A stretch of DNA of 64,000 nucleotides. Origin: PALSA-894 sp034669145 (GTDB lineage: Bacteria > Pseudomonadota > Alphaproteobacteria > Rhizobiales > Xanthobacteraceae). The position numbers were made by a program, and so were the translations under genes. Where the stretch lies: assembly GCA_034669145.1 (NCBI GenBank), contig JAXDNY010000060.1, forward strand, positions 1 to 64,000. The letters are read 5' to 3'. Positions within the stretch are counted from its first letter, which is position 1. Each line of letters opens with the position of its first letter. Positions 14,230-23,564 of the stretch are shown here, piece after piece. The notes under the pieces were generated by a model. That model was given only the letters and a program-made list of their open reading frames with translations. It made no database searches and had not been told where the DNA came from.

Positions 14230-17200
14230 TCAGTACTGGCCCTCAATCGCCCCCTCAAGGAGGAGGACTTCATCGTCGGTCAAATCAAACAGTCGATAGA
14301 CGATGGCATCGATTTCTCGTTCGGCTGCTTCGATTTCGGCTGTAAGCTTGAGCACCTTGGAAGCATTGTCGGCTAGATAGGCCTCCCACTCGCCGCGCTC
14401 CTTCACCGGAATCTCAGCGTGGAAAACGCGTTTCACCTCGTCGCGGAACGCTCCGAAGTCGAGCGTCGACCACTCTTCCAGTTTGCGTGAGAGCTTGGCG
14501 TGTTCCTGAGTGGCAAGATCAAGAATGCGATGTCGCACAGCCGATTGGATTTCATGGCGATTCGTTGCATTAGTGCTGCATGCTCCGCCGAGCTTTGCGA
14601 GCTTCACGCGCTCAGCTTTCGATATTGCTGGCAACGCGAGTTGACCTACATATTGCGCTTCCGCTTCGATGTACCCGCCTCGTTTCAAACGCGCGAGCGA
14701 TATCAATTGGAACCAAAGGCACTTGCTGTTCAGCAATGTCAGTAAGGATTGGTCATCCGACGACAAGAAAAAGCACTTGTTATTGAGAAAAAACCCATTG
14801 GCCTCGAAGGCAAACGAGCGGTGAAGTTGAAAATGCGGCCATACGATCTTGGTTGTTTCCAACTTTGCCTGGTAAGCCACCTGAGCCTGTTGCAGTTCGA
14901 ACCACTCTTGTTTGGTTGCTCGTTGCTCCAAGTAAGGCTTGTACGGTAGAAGCCAGTCGCGAACCGCCGGATAAGCGTCAATATCGATCTTGCCTTTTGG
15001 CGTATTGATCAGGAACAGACCTTCAGGCTCGACGCACCAACGCTTGACATCCTCGCCGCGGAGAAACGGTATCAGCAGGTTTCCCGACTTCGAGTCCTTC
15101 GCCACTAGCCGGTCGCGCGTTGCCGTGTCCACGATGAAGGCCTCATTGAAGCCGGTCTTGATGCCGTAAAGCGGGGCGCCGTAGACCTCGTCGACCGTTT
15201 TTCGGTCCTTGAAGATTTTGTCGCTTACCCTCGCGAGCGCATCGTCTTCCAATTGCCATGACCCTTCGCCTAGCCGTGCGCGCGGCATCGTTCGCGAACG
15301 TGCAACAAACTCCGCCTCCAGGTCGTTCGGCAATGCATCGGCCTTGAGGAAAGACAGGAGGCCATCATCCTCTGCGGCCCCCTTTCGCAGCGCGACGATC
15401 GCCGGGTAAGTGGTGACGCCTTCGAAGATTTGCAGATCACCGAAATCAACCACCGACTCGATGGCGACGTTGTCGCCAAGAAACTTGCGCAGGTTCTCGC
15501 CCGAGCCGGTGCGGAAGAATGTCGATGATGAGATATAGCCGAGCCGTCCACCCTCCTTGAGCACGCCAACGCCGCGCTCGAAAAAGAACGCATAAAGATC
15601 GGTGCGATCAGCCGAGACGACGTAATTCTTTTCCAGATACGGCTTGACCGGTTTGATCAACTCCATCCGCACGTAGGGCGGATTGCCAATAACAATGTCG
15701 AACCCGCCCGTGGCGAACACGTCCGGGAACGCGGCACGCCAATCGAATGGATGCGGCGTGAAATCTTTGTCGTCGATCAGGCTGTTGCCGACCTTGATGG
15801 TTGCTTCGAGATTCTGGAGGCGGTGCTTATTGCGGGCCGTCTTGAGCCACAGCGCAAGTCGCGTGATCTCGACCGACTCCGCATTGAGGTCGACGCCGTA
15901 GAGATTCTTGGTCACGATCTCGTCGAATGGATCGAAGTCGACAGGCTCGCCTAGAGCGGCGAGCCGATCGACGGCGGCGCGATATTCGCGCGCGAGCAGA
16001 TCGAAGGCGGCGACAAGGAATGCCCCGGAACCGCAGGCGGGATCGACCACCCGCAGCGCTCGCAACGTCGAGACATAGTCGCGCCAGAATGCGCGCTCGG
16101 ACGCCTCGCCTTGCAGCCATTGGATCGGCTCGCCATTGAGCGGCGGCGAATCGCTCTCGGCATGGATGCGCAGCAGAGCGGTGAATCGCTCGCTAAGCGT
16201 TTTGCCGATCGTGTGCTCGACCAGAAAGCGCGTGACCATCTCGGGCGTATAGACGACGCCCTCACGCTTGCGCTTGGAGACTTTCGGTGCTGCCTCGCCG
16301 CGGCTTTCGGCACGCAGCTTTTCCAGATCGGTGATCGACTGCTCGAAGATGTGGCCGAGCACGGTCACCGGCACATCGCTGCGGTAATCCCATTTGCCGA
16401 GCGAGGCGAGATCGGTCGCAAGCGGGTCCGGCAGCACCAGCGCGTCCGCCACCGGGTCGGGAGCGAATAGACCCCCATTATAAGCCCAGATATGCAGAAG
16501 GCCGTTGCCTTCGTCCACGGCGCGGAACAGCACCTGAAAATTATCCCATAGCGGCTTGGGGAGAAATTCGTTGCGCTCAGTCGACGCGCGTTCAAGCAGC
16601 CGCTTGGGTAAAAGCTCCGTGCGTTCGGCGAATGCGATGAACAGAATGCGATCGAGCACCTTCTGCGCCAGCTCGATCGCCGCTGCCATCGCGAGCTTCG
16701 GCCCATTTGCTTCACCGGTCAGGAAAGCAATCAACCGGTCACGTAGTGCTTTGTATTCGACGTAAAGATCGTTGGTGATGTCCTTGTAGGCGCTGTCCGT
16801 TTCGCGCAGTAGCGTTTCAGTCGCGCCGCCAAGCAGGCGTTCGGCCGACAGCAGCATCCACAAGCGCGCGTGCTCTTCGGGATTATCGAGTTCGGTCAGA
16901 TCGAACAGCTCGAATGCGTCGCGCCCGCGGCCGAAGCCGTACAGTCTGATTTGGACGCAGTTCGATACCAGCACCCAGCGCGAGCCGGGCGCGTCGATGG
17001 CGTAGTCCCACGCCTGTTGCACGGGACTGCGTCCGCGACCCGGCATGATGGCATCGAGATCGGCCGTCCCCGGTCCCTTCAATTCGAAGGGTGCGATGAT
17101 TTCGTCCGCGCCTTCCGGTTGGCCGAAGCGGCCGAGGGCGACGTCGACCGCGCCGCGCCGGATCGGCCGCTCGAAAGCGATGCTGTAGGGTTGGTCGGGA

Positions 17201-17493
17201 TCGAACTTCGCATAGCCGAGAATTTCGCCAAGTACCTGGTCGATAAACAGGTTGCGAATTGCGGTTTCTTTTTGCTTGGCGAATTTCGGGCTCTTGGCGG
17301 TCTTGGCATAACTCTCGGCCGCCTTTCGCTGTTGCGGGGTCGGATCGAACACGATCCGCTTCCGCGCCTCGGCAACGACTTTGTAATTGAGCAGCGGCAC
17401 GCGCAACGTGCGCCCGGCCACGGACCGGCTGGGCCGCCCGCCCCGCCCACCGTCCCCAAGATCGATTCCGGCTGCTGCGAAAAGGTCGTTCAC
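14230..17493 (-). CDS. Type IIG restriction-modification enzyme (single-chain nuclease, N6-adenine methyltransferase and specificity)
   Basis: The 1087-residue protein has, in order: an N-terminal PD-(D/E)xK nuclease region (GAVDVALG, then PFELKGPG about residues 116-136), a helical linker, the gamma-class methyltransferase with motif I VVDPACGSGAF (about 480) and the N6-adenine motif IVIGNPPYV (about 600), and a C-terminal TaqI-like target-recognition region (about 750-1000, with FLRGEDVKRW). One chain therefore probably cuts and methylates the same asymmetric site. The gene is less GC-biased than the core genome, suggesting acquisition. BREX PglX proteins share this methyltransferase layout but lack the nuclease, and no BREX partners are nearby. 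Confidence 0.85.
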   Translation of the reverse strand: MNDLFAAAGIDLGDGGRGGRPSRSVAGRTLRVPLLNYKVVAEARKRIVFDPTPQQRKAAESYAKTAKSPKFAKQKETAIRNLFIDQVLGEILGYAKFDPDQPYSIAFERPIRRGAVDVALGRFGQPEGADEIIAPFELKGPGTADLDAIMPGRGRSPVQQAWDYAIDAPGSRWVLVSNCVQIRLYGFGRGRDAFELFDLTELDNPEEHARLWMLLSAERLLGGATETLLRETDSAYKDITNDLYVEYKALRDRLIAFLTGEANGPKLAMAAAIELAQKVLDRILFIAFAERTELLPKRLLERASTERNEFLPKPLWDNFQVLFRAVDEGNGLLHIWAYNGGLFAPDPVADALVLPDPLATDLASLGKWDYRSDVPVTVLGHIFEQSITDLEKLRAESRGEAAPKVSKRKREGVVYTPEMVTRFLVEHTIGKTLSERFTALLRIHAESDSPPLNGEPIQWLQGEASERAFWRDYVSTLRALRVVDPACGSGAFLVAAFDLLAREYRAAVDRLAALGEPVDFDPFDEIVTKNLYGVDLNAESVEITRLALWLKTARNKHRLQNLEATIKVGNSLIDDKDFTPHPFDWRAAFPDVFATGGFDIVIGNPPYVRMELIKPVKPYLEKNYVVSADRTDLYAFFFERGVGVLKEGGRLGYISSSTFFRTGSGENLRKFLGDNVAIESVVDFGDLQIFEGVTTYPAIVALRKGAAEDDGLLSFLKADALPNDLEAEFVARSRTMPRARLGEGSWQLEDDALARVSDKIFKDRKTVDEVYGAPLYGIKTGFNEAFIVDTATRDRLVAKDSKSGNLLIPFLRGEDVKRWCVEPEGLFLINTPKGKIDIDAYPAVRDWLLPYKPYLEQRATKQEWFELQQAQVAYQAKLETTKIVWPHFQLHRSFAFEANGFFLNNKCFFLSSDDQSLLTLLNSKCLWFQLISLARLKRGGYIEAEAQYVGQLALPAISKAERVKLAKLGGACSTNATNRHEIQSAVRHRILDLATQEHAKLSRKLEEWSTLDFGAFRDEVKRVFHAEIPVKERGEWEAYLADNASKVLKLTAEIEAAEREIDAIVYRLFDLTDDEVLLLEGAIEGQY

Positions 17494-17612
17494 GGGATGG
17501 GAACGTAGAGATTTGTGGATGCGCCGTCGACAAATGAGGTGCCAGGACTGCGGATTTCTGTGAATCTAGCAGGAATAGCTTCAAAATCCGGAATGCACCA
17601 AGGAGTACCCCC

Positions 17613-17966
17613 ATGCCCGCCCCTGCCCCAAAGCCCGCCGTAACCGACGCCTCGCATCTCTATGAGGTCGAGCGCCGCGCGCGCCACTGCGAGCGCCCGG
17701 GTTTTCGCATCACCGAAATCCAGTTGTCGCCGACGCAGACCGTGCCGTGGCACACGCACTCACACGTCGGCGATACGTTCTACGTGCTGGAGGGCGAGCT
17801 GCGCCTGTTTCTGCAAAACCCCAAGGAGGCGATCGCGCTTCTGCCGGGGGAGAGCCACGCGGTCGCGCCCGGCCGCCCGCACCTGGTGACCAATGCGGGC
17901 GCCCGCTCGATGACGTTCCTGGTGCTGCAGGGGGTCGGCGAATACGATTACGTGCCGCTGGTGTAG
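17613..17966 (+). CDS. Cupin-domain protein
   Basis: The 117-residue protein is a single conserved beta barrel of the Cupin_2 type: motif 1 WHTHSHVGDTFYVLEGEL supplies the metal ligands H, H and E, and motif 2 is PGRPHLVTN. Proteins of this size bind a divalent metal and may be small dioxygenases, isomerases or sensors; the substrate cannot be told. The ATG at 17613 follows AAGGAG-like CCAAGGAGTACCCCC at good distance. It stands alone, divergent from the Type IIG gene and followed by a palindromic repeat. Confidence 0.85.
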   Translation: MPAPAPKPAVTDASHLYEVERRARHCERPGFRITEIQLSPTQTVPWHTHSHVGDTFYVLEGELRLFLQNPKEAIALLPGESHAVAPGRPHLVTNAGARSMTFLVLQGVGEYDYVPLV

Positions 17967-17980
17967 GGTTTGATCCCGCT

Positions 17981-18142
17981 CATTCCCGTCCCCGCCTTCG
18001 CGGGGACAGGTTCCAGCGGGAATCCAGGGCCCAGAGAAGAAAGAACTGGGTCCCCGCTTTCCGCCTTCGCTAAAGCTTCGGCGGACTGAGGATCAACCCG
18101 CCGAAGCCTCGTGCGTAGGCGGGTCGCGGGGACGAGCGGAGA
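17981..18142. repeat. Long palindromic intergenic repeat (CATTCCCGTCCCCGC...GCGGGGACGAGCGGAGATG)
   Basis: The outer arms CATTCCCGTCCCCGC and GCGGGGACGAGCGGAGATG are near inverted copies, and inner hairpins include GTCCCCGCCTTCGCGGGGAC and GCTTCGGCGG/CCGCCGAAGC. It fills the space between the convergent cupin and DUF genes, so it may also end transcription from both sides. Confidence 0.75.
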
Positions 18143-18148
18143 TGAAGG

Positions 18149-18376
18149 TCAGGCGAAGAACGCCGCGTAGATCACCACGAACGCCACGATCACGGCGGCG
18201 AGGCTGACCATCAGCACGACGTTGACGCCGTGCCCAGTCACGGCCTGACGCGCCTCATTGGCGGTCTCGGTCACCGGGTGCGCGTCGGTCGAGGTCTTGG
18301 CCCCTGCCGACGGGCTGTATTCGGGCGCGCGGTCGCCCTTGTTCCAGTCGGCTTCTGCGGTGGCTCGTTGCGGCAT
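18149..18376 (-). CDS. Small single-span membrane protein
   Basis: The 75-residue product has a polar N-terminal half (EADWNKGDRAPEYSPSAGAK) and one C-terminal transmembrane helix VVLMVSLAAVIVAFVVIYAAFF, a tail-anchored topology. Small proteins of this pattern are conserved in Bradyrhizobium relatives without known function. It lies downstream of the YcgN-like gene on the same strand but behind a strong hairpin (18495-18532), so it is probably transcribed separately. Confidence 0.7.
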   Translation of the reverse strand: MPQRATAEADWNKGDRAPEYSPSAGAKTSTDAHPVTETANEARQAVTGHGVNVVLMVSLAAVIVAFVVIYAAFFA

Positions 18377-18494
18377 GTGCCCATTCCTTGATTCGTCGAA
18401 CCGAAACGGTCCGGCACATCACAACGCGGGCTTTGGCGGGGAAGTTCCGAGGGCGCGGCGGCGGCGAAGTTCCCGGCGCGCCAAACAAGAAGCC

Positions 18495-18532
18495 GCCCCG
18501 GCCAGACTTCGGGAGGAATGTCTGACCGGGGC
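18495..18532 (-). terminator. Strong hairpin, probable terminator after the YcgN-like gene
   Basis: GCCCCGGCCAGAC and GTCTGACCGGGGC pair over 13 positions with one mismatch around a 12-base loop. On the minus strand the stem is followed by GGCTTCTTGTTT, a weak U-rich tail, so termination is likely but may be inefficient. Confidence 0.5.
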
Positions 18533-18643
18533 TGAATTTAAGGCGGCGTCGGGGACGGGGGGCACGGGGGTCGCCGCCTCGCCCTGACAACGGCGGGGCC
18601 GGTGAGTCGTTCCGAAGAATCTTTGAGGTCGCGGGAGATTTTT

Positions 18644-19180
18644 TCAGCGGGGCGCGCGGCGGGGTGGCGCTGGCGGTCTGGTGGTTGATTTTGCTGCGGT
18701 TTTGGCGCTCGTTTTGGCGCCTTTGGGCCATTTGCCGGGCCAGGACACAATGTGATCGGCGAGTTTGTCGTCCGGCAGCGCGTCCTCGTCGGCATAAACG
18801 CGCGCGCGCACCGAGACGCCCGCCGCGTGCACGGTTTGCGGGTCGCCGGAGAGGAGCGGGTGCCACCAGTAGAGGTCGCCTCCCGCGGCGATCAGGCGGT
18901 AGGCGCAGGTCGGCGGCAGCCAGTTCAGCTCGGCGAGGTTTTGCGGGGTGAGCCGCACGCAGTCGTGCACCCGCGCGGTGCGGTTGTCGTAATCGCGGCA
19001 GCGGCACGATTCCCCATCCAAGAGCCGACATCCAATATCCGTGAAGTGGATCTTGCCGGTATCTTCGTCTTCCAACTTGACGAGGCAACAGCGCCCGCAG
19101 CCATCGCACAGGGACTCCCATTCGGGGTCCGTCATTTGCGCGAGGGACTTGGTTTTCCAGAACGGCGGCGCGTCGGCCAT
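18644..19180 (-). CDS. YcgN family cysteine-cluster protein (UPF0260)
   Basis: The product (178 residues from the ATG at 19180) carries the family pattern WESLCDGCGRCCLVKLEDEDTG, then TDIGCRLLD, SCRCRDYDNR and LPPTCAYRL, with eight or so conserved cysteines expected to bind zinc or an iron-sulfur centre. The role is unknown across bacteria. The C-terminal tail (KTSAKTAAKSTTRPPAPPRRAPR) is a basic extension not typical of the core family. An alternative ATG at 19189 lies three codons earlier. Confidence 0.9.
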   Translation of the reverse strand: MADAPPFWKTKSLAQMTDPEWESLCDGCGRCCLVKLEDEDTGKIHFTDIGCRLLDGESCRCRDYDNRTARVHDCVRLTPQNLAELNWLPPTCAYRLIAAGGDLYWWHPLLSGDPQTVHAAGVSVRARVYADEDALPDDKLADHIVSWPGKWPKGAKTSAKTAAKSTTRPPAPPRRAPR

Positions 19181-19447
19181 AGGGCTCAATACGCCCGCCG
19201 GCAGGCCGGCGCGAGCGGGAAATGCGGCAGCGCCGCACGGGCCACCGATTTACCGCATTGGCGCGGACAATATGACCGGCTGGGCGTTCGCGTCCACTGC
19301 GCCGCGGACCATCGGGTTTGCCTTCACCCTGTTGCGTTTCTGCCATTGGCGCGGGGGCGGGAACGGGCTACAGGTGAACAAATTGACAGGGTCGGCGGAT
19401 TCGGGGCGCTCCGCCGGTCCCGCTTGCGTTGTGCCGGAGAATTTCGT

Positions 19448-21667
19448 TTGCGCGACCTCAACAGTCCAGAGTTCAAGCCGAAGCTCAAGCGCTTCCTGCT
19501 CGACTTCGACTCGCGCCTCGACTCAACCGTGTTCCATGCGGCGCGCTGGCTGCGCGAATATTACGAGCGCTTCTCCGCCTTCATGGACCGGTTCCATGTC
19601 GCCGGCTGGCGGCGCTGGGCGATCGTCGAGCCGCTCTCGGAGGGCGCGACGCTGGGCCTGGGCGGCCTCATCGTCATGCTGGCGCTCGCGGTGCCGGCGT
19701 TCCACGAAACCTCGGACGAGGACTGGCTGAAGAAATCCGAGCTCGCCGTCACCTTCCTCGACCGCTTCGGCAACGAGGTGGGTTCGCGCGGCATCCGGCA
19801 CAACGACGCGATCCCGCTGGAGGATTACCCGGATCACCTGATCAAGGCGGCGCTCGCGACCGAGGACCGCCGCTTCTACGAGCACTTCGGCATCGACCCG
19901 TCCGGCCTCGTGCGCGCGCTCACCGCCAATGCGCGCGCCGGCGGCGTGGTGCAGGGCGGCTCATCTATAACTCAGCAGCTCGCCAAGAACCTGTTCCTGA
20001 ACAACGAACGTACCATCGAGCGCAAGGTGAAGGAGGCATTCCTCGCGATCTGGCTCGAGACGCGGCTGACCAAGAACGAGATCCTCAAGCTCTATCTCGA
20101 CCGCGCCTATATGGGCGGCGGCGCGTTCGGCGTCGATGCGGCCGCGCAGTACTACTTCAACAAGTCGGCGCGCGACGTGAATCTCAGCGAAGCCGCGATG
20201 TTGGCCGGGCTTTTTAAAGCGCCGACGCGCTTCGCGCCGCACGTGAACTTGCCGGCCGCAAGAGCCCGCGCCAACGTGGTTTTGGACAATCTGGTCGAAG
20301 CCGGAATGATGACCGAGGGCCAGGTGTTCGGCGCGCGGCGCAATCCCGCAACCGCCCTCGATCGACGTGATGAACGCGTCGCAAACTATTATCTCGACTA
20401 CGCTTTCGACGAAATGAAAAAGCTGGTCGCGACGTTCCCGAAGTCGCTGCATGAGCGCGTGTTCGTCGTGCGCACCGGCCTCGATGTGAACCTGCAGCGC
20501 GAGTCCGAGAACGCGGTCGAGTCGATGATCCGCCAGTACGGCAACGACTACAAGGCGCGCCAGGCCGCCGCCGTCGTGCTCGATCTCGATGGCGCGATCC
20601 GCGCGATGGTCGGCGGACGCGACTACGGCCAAAGCCAGTTCAATCGCGCGACCGATGCGCTGCGCCAGCCCGGCTCGTCGTTCAAGCCGTACGTGTACGC
20701 GACCGCGCTGTCGAACGGCTTCAAGCCGACCTCGATCGTGGTCGACGCGCCGATCTGTCTCGGCAACTGGTGCCCGCAAAACTATTCGCACTCGTTCTCG
20801 GGCTCGGTGACGATCACGCAGGCGCTGGTGCGCTCGATCAATACCATCCCGGTGCGTCTCTCGGTCTCGCTCGGCGACGGCAATCCGAAGGTCGGCCGCG
20901 CCAAGATCATTCAGATGGCGCAAAAGATGGGGCTACGCACGCCCCTGCCCGACTCCTCATCGCTGCCGATCGGCGCCGCCGAGGTGACCGTTCTCGATCA
21001 TACCGCCGGCTACACGGCGTTTCCCAATCTCGGCAAGGCATCTCCCCCGCACGCCATCGTGGAAGTGCGCGGCGGCAATGGCGAGGTCGTGTGGCGCTTC
21101 GATCGCGACGGCAAGAAGCCCGAGCAAGTGCTGCGCCCGCAGGTCGCGCTCGACATGAACATGATCCTGAACAAGGTGGTGGAAGAAGGCACCGGTAAGC
21201 GCGCCATCCTGGAAGGTGTGAAGGCCGCGGGAAAAACCGGCACCACCAATGCCTATCGCGACGCATGGTTCGTCGGTTACACGGGGAATTATGTGTGCGG
21301 CGTTTGGTTCGGAAATGACGACTACGCGCCCACCAACCGCATGACCGGCGGCTCGCTGCCTGCGATGACATGGCGGCAGATCATGGCCTACGCGCATCAG
21401 GGAATCGAGGTGAAGAACATCCCGGGTGTGCCGGCCGGTCCGATGCCGCCGGCGCCGCAGATCGCCGCCGCGTCCACCGGAGGCGCGGAGCCGGCGGTGC
21501 GTCCGACCATGCTCAGCAGGCGCTCGATCGATGTGCTGCTGCGCGTCGAGCGCATGATGGAAAACGCAACGCGCGCGCTCGCCGACGCGTCCGCTTCGCA
21601 GAAGGGCGCGGCGCTTCCCGCACCCGACACCGTCGCATCGGCTACCAGCGGCGCACGCGGCAATTGA
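19448..21667 (+). CDS. mrcA: Penicillin-binding protein 1A (class A: glycosyltransferase plus transpeptidase)
   Basis: The best start is TTG at 19448, with GGAGA eight bases upstream, giving 739 residues; the frame is open further upstream but that part reads as an antisense shadow of the YcgN gene. After a cytoplasmic region and one membrane helix (GLGGLIVMLALAVPAF) comes the GT51 domain with the catalytic-glutamate motif EDRRFYEHFGIDP (about 138) and GGSSITQQLAKN, then the transpeptidase with SSFK (about 410), a SIN motif (RSINTIP) and KTGTT (about 596). It polymerises and cross-links peptidoglycan at the inner membrane. The C-terminal tail is Ala/Pro rich. Confidence 0.93.
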   Translation: MRDLNSPEFKPKLKRFLLDFDSRLDSTVFHAARWLREYYERFSAFMDRFHVAGWRRWAIVEPLSEGATLGLGGLIVMLALAVPAFHETSDEDWLKKSELAVTFLDRFGNEVGSRGIRHNDAIPLEDYPDHLIKAALATEDRRFYEHFGIDPSGLVRALTANARAGGVVQGGSSITQQLAKNLFLNNERTIERKVKEAFLAIWLETRLTKNEILKLYLDRAYMGGGAFGVDAAAQYYFNKSARDVNLSEAAMLAGLFKAPTRFAPHVNLPAARARANVVLDNLVEAGMMTEGQVFGARRNPATALDRRDERVANYYLDYAFDEMKKLVATFPKSLHERVFVVRTGLDVNLQRESENAVESMIRQYGNDYKARQAAAVVLDLDGAIRAMVGGRDYGQSQFNRATDALRQPGSSFKPYVYATALSNGFKPTSIVVDAPICLGNWCPQNYSHSFSGSVTITQALVRSINTIPVRLSVSLGDGNPKVGRAKIIQMAQKMGLRTPLPDSSSLPIGAAEVTVLDHTAGYTAFPNLGKASPPHAIVEVRGGNGEVVWRFDRDGKKPEQVLRPQVALDMNMILNKVVEEGTGKRAILEGVKAAGKTGTTNAYRDAWFVGYTGNYVCGVWFGNDDYAPTNRMTGGSLPAMTWRQIMAYAHQGIEVKNIPGVPAGPMPPAPQIAAASTGGAEPAVRPTMLSRRSIDVLLRVERMMENATRALADASASQKGAALPAPDTVASATSGARGN

Positions 21668-21687
21668 TGCCGGCGAAGGCTTAAGCG

Positions 21688-22266
21688 ATGCGCCTGCTGA
21701 TCGGATTTCTGTTCTCCTTCGCGGTCGCCGCGGCCTTCGGCCTCGGCCTGACGCAATTCGCCCTGACGCGCGGCACGGCGTTCGGCGCAATCACCATCGG
21801 TGCATGGACGGCATGGCCGAAGACCGGGACCTCCGACATCGACCCTTACGCGCGTGCCGCCATCGCACGCAGCGGCGAACTACCGATCGGCTCGGGCGAC
21901 GGCGTTGCGTTCTTTGCATCCTCGGATGATACGGGCCGCGCGCTCGACGGCCGCTGCATGGTCACGATTGCGGGTACGACACCGGCGGCGCGATTCTGGA
22001 CGGTCACGCTTTATGACCTCGATGGGCGTCTCATCCCCAACGCGGCGGACCGCTACGGCTTCACCAGCCAGGAAATCGCCCGCCGCGCCGATGGCACGTT
22101 TGAGATCCTCATCGCCCCGCGCGCACGACCCGGCAACTGGCTGCCGACCGGCGGTATCGACCGCTACGTTGTCGTGCTGCGCCTTTACGATACGCCGGTT
22201 GGCGTCGCGACGCGGACCGCGAAGGATGCACCCATGCCTGCCGTGGCAGCTGCGGGGTGCGCATGA
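21688..22266 (+). CDS. DUF1214 domain membrane-anchored protein
   Basis: The 192-residue product has an N-terminal signal-anchor helix (LLIGFLFSFAVAAAFGLGL) followed by a periplasmic DUF1214-type beta domain (GRCMVTIAGTTPAARFWTVTLYDLDG, then ADGTFEILIAP and NWLPTGGIDRYVVVLRLYDTP). It is translationally coupled to the DUF1254 gene through an ATGA overlap. DUF1214 and DUF1254 domains are often found together in one protein and split as here in Rhizobiales; the biochemical role is unknown. It follows the PBP1A gene by 20 bases and may share its transcript. Confidence 0.85.
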   Translation: MRLLIGFLFSFAVAAAFGLGLTQFALTRGTAFGAITIGAWTAWPKTGTSDIDPYARAAIARSGELPIGSGDGVAFFASSDDTGRALDGRCMVTIAGTTPAARFWTVTLYDLDGRLIPNAADRYGFTSQEIARRADGTFEILIAPRARPGNWLPTGGIDRYVVVLRLYDTPVGVATRTAKDAPMPAVAAAGCA

Positions 22267-22808
22267 TCCGCTGGCTGTTATGGCTGCTCGGAGGGTTGCT
22301 GCTCGGCGGGATCGTGCATCTGGCGACGGTGCTGCTGCTGCCACGTACCGCAACGCAGGACGCCTACACGCGGCTTTCCGCCACCGCGCCGGCGAACAGC
22401 ATCATCCCCCTGCCCGCCCCGACGCCCGACGATGCCGTGCTGCCGTTCATGGATCCGGCGTTCGCCACGGCGGTCTGCCGCTACGACCTTGCCGCCGGTC
22501 CGCTCAAGCTGCGCGTGCCGGTCAGCCAGGCCTATACGTCGGTCTCGTTCTATGCGCGCAGCGGCATCGCCTATTACGCCATCAACGATCGCGCGGCCGG
22601 CCGGCGTATCATCGAGCTCGATCTGATGACGCCCGAACAACGTGCCGAAATTCCCGACGACGAGGAAATCACCGCCGCCGACCGGCTGATCGTGGAATCC
22701 CCCACTCCCACCGGCCTGATCCTGGTCCGCACGTTCGGTCCCGAGCCCGGACTGATGCCGATGGCGCGCCGCGCGCTCGTCGCCGCGCAATGCGGCACGC
22801 AAGGCTGA
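22263..22808 (+). CDS. DUF1254 domain membrane-anchored protein
   Basis: The ATG at 22263 overlaps the previous stop as ATGA. The 181-residue product starts with an anchor helix (WLLWLLGGLLLGGIVHLATVLLL) and continues with a DUF1254-type domain: PDDAVLPFMDPAFATAVCRYDL, LKLRVPVSQAYTSVSFYARSG and LIVESPTPTGLILVRTFGPEPG. It presumably pairs with the DUF1214 protein on the periplasmic face. Its end is 12 bases from the end of the convergent gene at 22821. Confidence 0.85.
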   Translation: MIRWLLWLLGGLLLGGIVHLATVLLLPRTATQDAYTRLSATAPANSIIPLPAPTPDDAVLPFMDPAFATAVCRYDLAAGPLKLRVPVSQAYTSVSFYARSGIAYYAINDRAAGRRIIELDLMTPEQRAEIPDDEEITAADRLIVESPTPTGLILVRTFGPEPGLMPMARRALVAAQCGTQG

Positions 22809-22820
22809 AACGAGCGCCTG

Positions 22821-23561
22821 CTATTTCGTGACGAGCGGCGCGGCGGCGAACTCGGCACCCGCGCAGCGCGCCAGCACCGGATCGGCCGCAACCACGATCG
22901 CCTGGAAGCGTGTCAGCGCACGCTCCACCTCCACGGCGCGTCCGGACGGCACCGCGATGACAAGCCGCTCGAGCGCATAGCGATACGATGCCAGCCGCCA
23001 GTGCAGCGCGCGGTGCACCCAGGCGGTCACCATGCGGTTTTCCCGGATGCGGCCATACGCATTCCCAATCTCGCCTTCCGAGAGCTCGCTCACATACGCG
23101 AGACTGCGCTCACGCTTGAGATCGAGATCGGCGACCGCGCAGGCAACGGCGACGAACGGCCCGACCAGCCTGCCGTCGCTGTCCATGTCCTCCACCAGCC
23201 GGTTGTATGACGAGGCTTCCGAACGCGTGAGCGTCCACAGCAGCATGCGTGCATATTCGGTGTGGTCGTACGAGGTCATGCTCGGCGGGAACAGGTGCGC
23301 GATCCCAAATCCCGCGATGTAGATGTTCCAGTTGCCGCGCGCCTCGTTCGGCCGGATCAGCACATAGGAGCGATCGCGCAATTCCTCTTCAAGGTTGGTC
23401 AGCGGATAGCTCGAATAGCCGGTGACCGGGCCCTTCCAGTATTGCTCCGGTATCAGGCCTTCGAGCAACGAAGGCTTCGGCCGTCCGAAGTCACCGGCGT
23501 GTAGGGTCGCCGGCGCCGCAATCGCGAGAGCGATGCAGAAGGCCAGCCGACGAAAACTCAT
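22821..23561 (-). CDS. Exported protein of unknown function
   Basis: A cleavable Sec signal peptide (SFRRLAFCIALAIAAPATLHA) precedes a 220-residue helical domain with LEEELRDRSYVLIRPNEARGNW, YARMLLWTLTRSEASSYNRL and a well-spaced hydrophobic pattern to the end. I do not recognise the family. It follows the small gene at 23565 by three bases and is almost certainly co-transcribed with it. Confidence 0.7.
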   Translation of the reverse strand: MSFRRLAFCIALAIAAPATLHAGDFGRPKPSLLEGLIPEQYWKGPVTGYSSYPLTNLEEELRDRSYVLIRPNEARGNWNIYIAGFGIAHLFPPSMTSYDHTEYARMLLWTLTRSEASSYNRLVEDMDSDGRLVGPFVAVACAVADLDLKRERSLAYVSELSEGEIGNAYGRIRENRMVTAWVHRALHWRLASYRYALERLVIAVPSGRAVEVERALTRFQAIVVAADPVLARCAGAEFAAAPLVTK

Positions 23562-23564
23562 GAT

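Noticed and set aside
18752..19447. Upstream extension of the PBP1A frame
   Set aside because: The added 232 codons are the antisense of the YcgN-like gene and give no PBP-like sequence; a TTG with RBS at 19448 explains the start.
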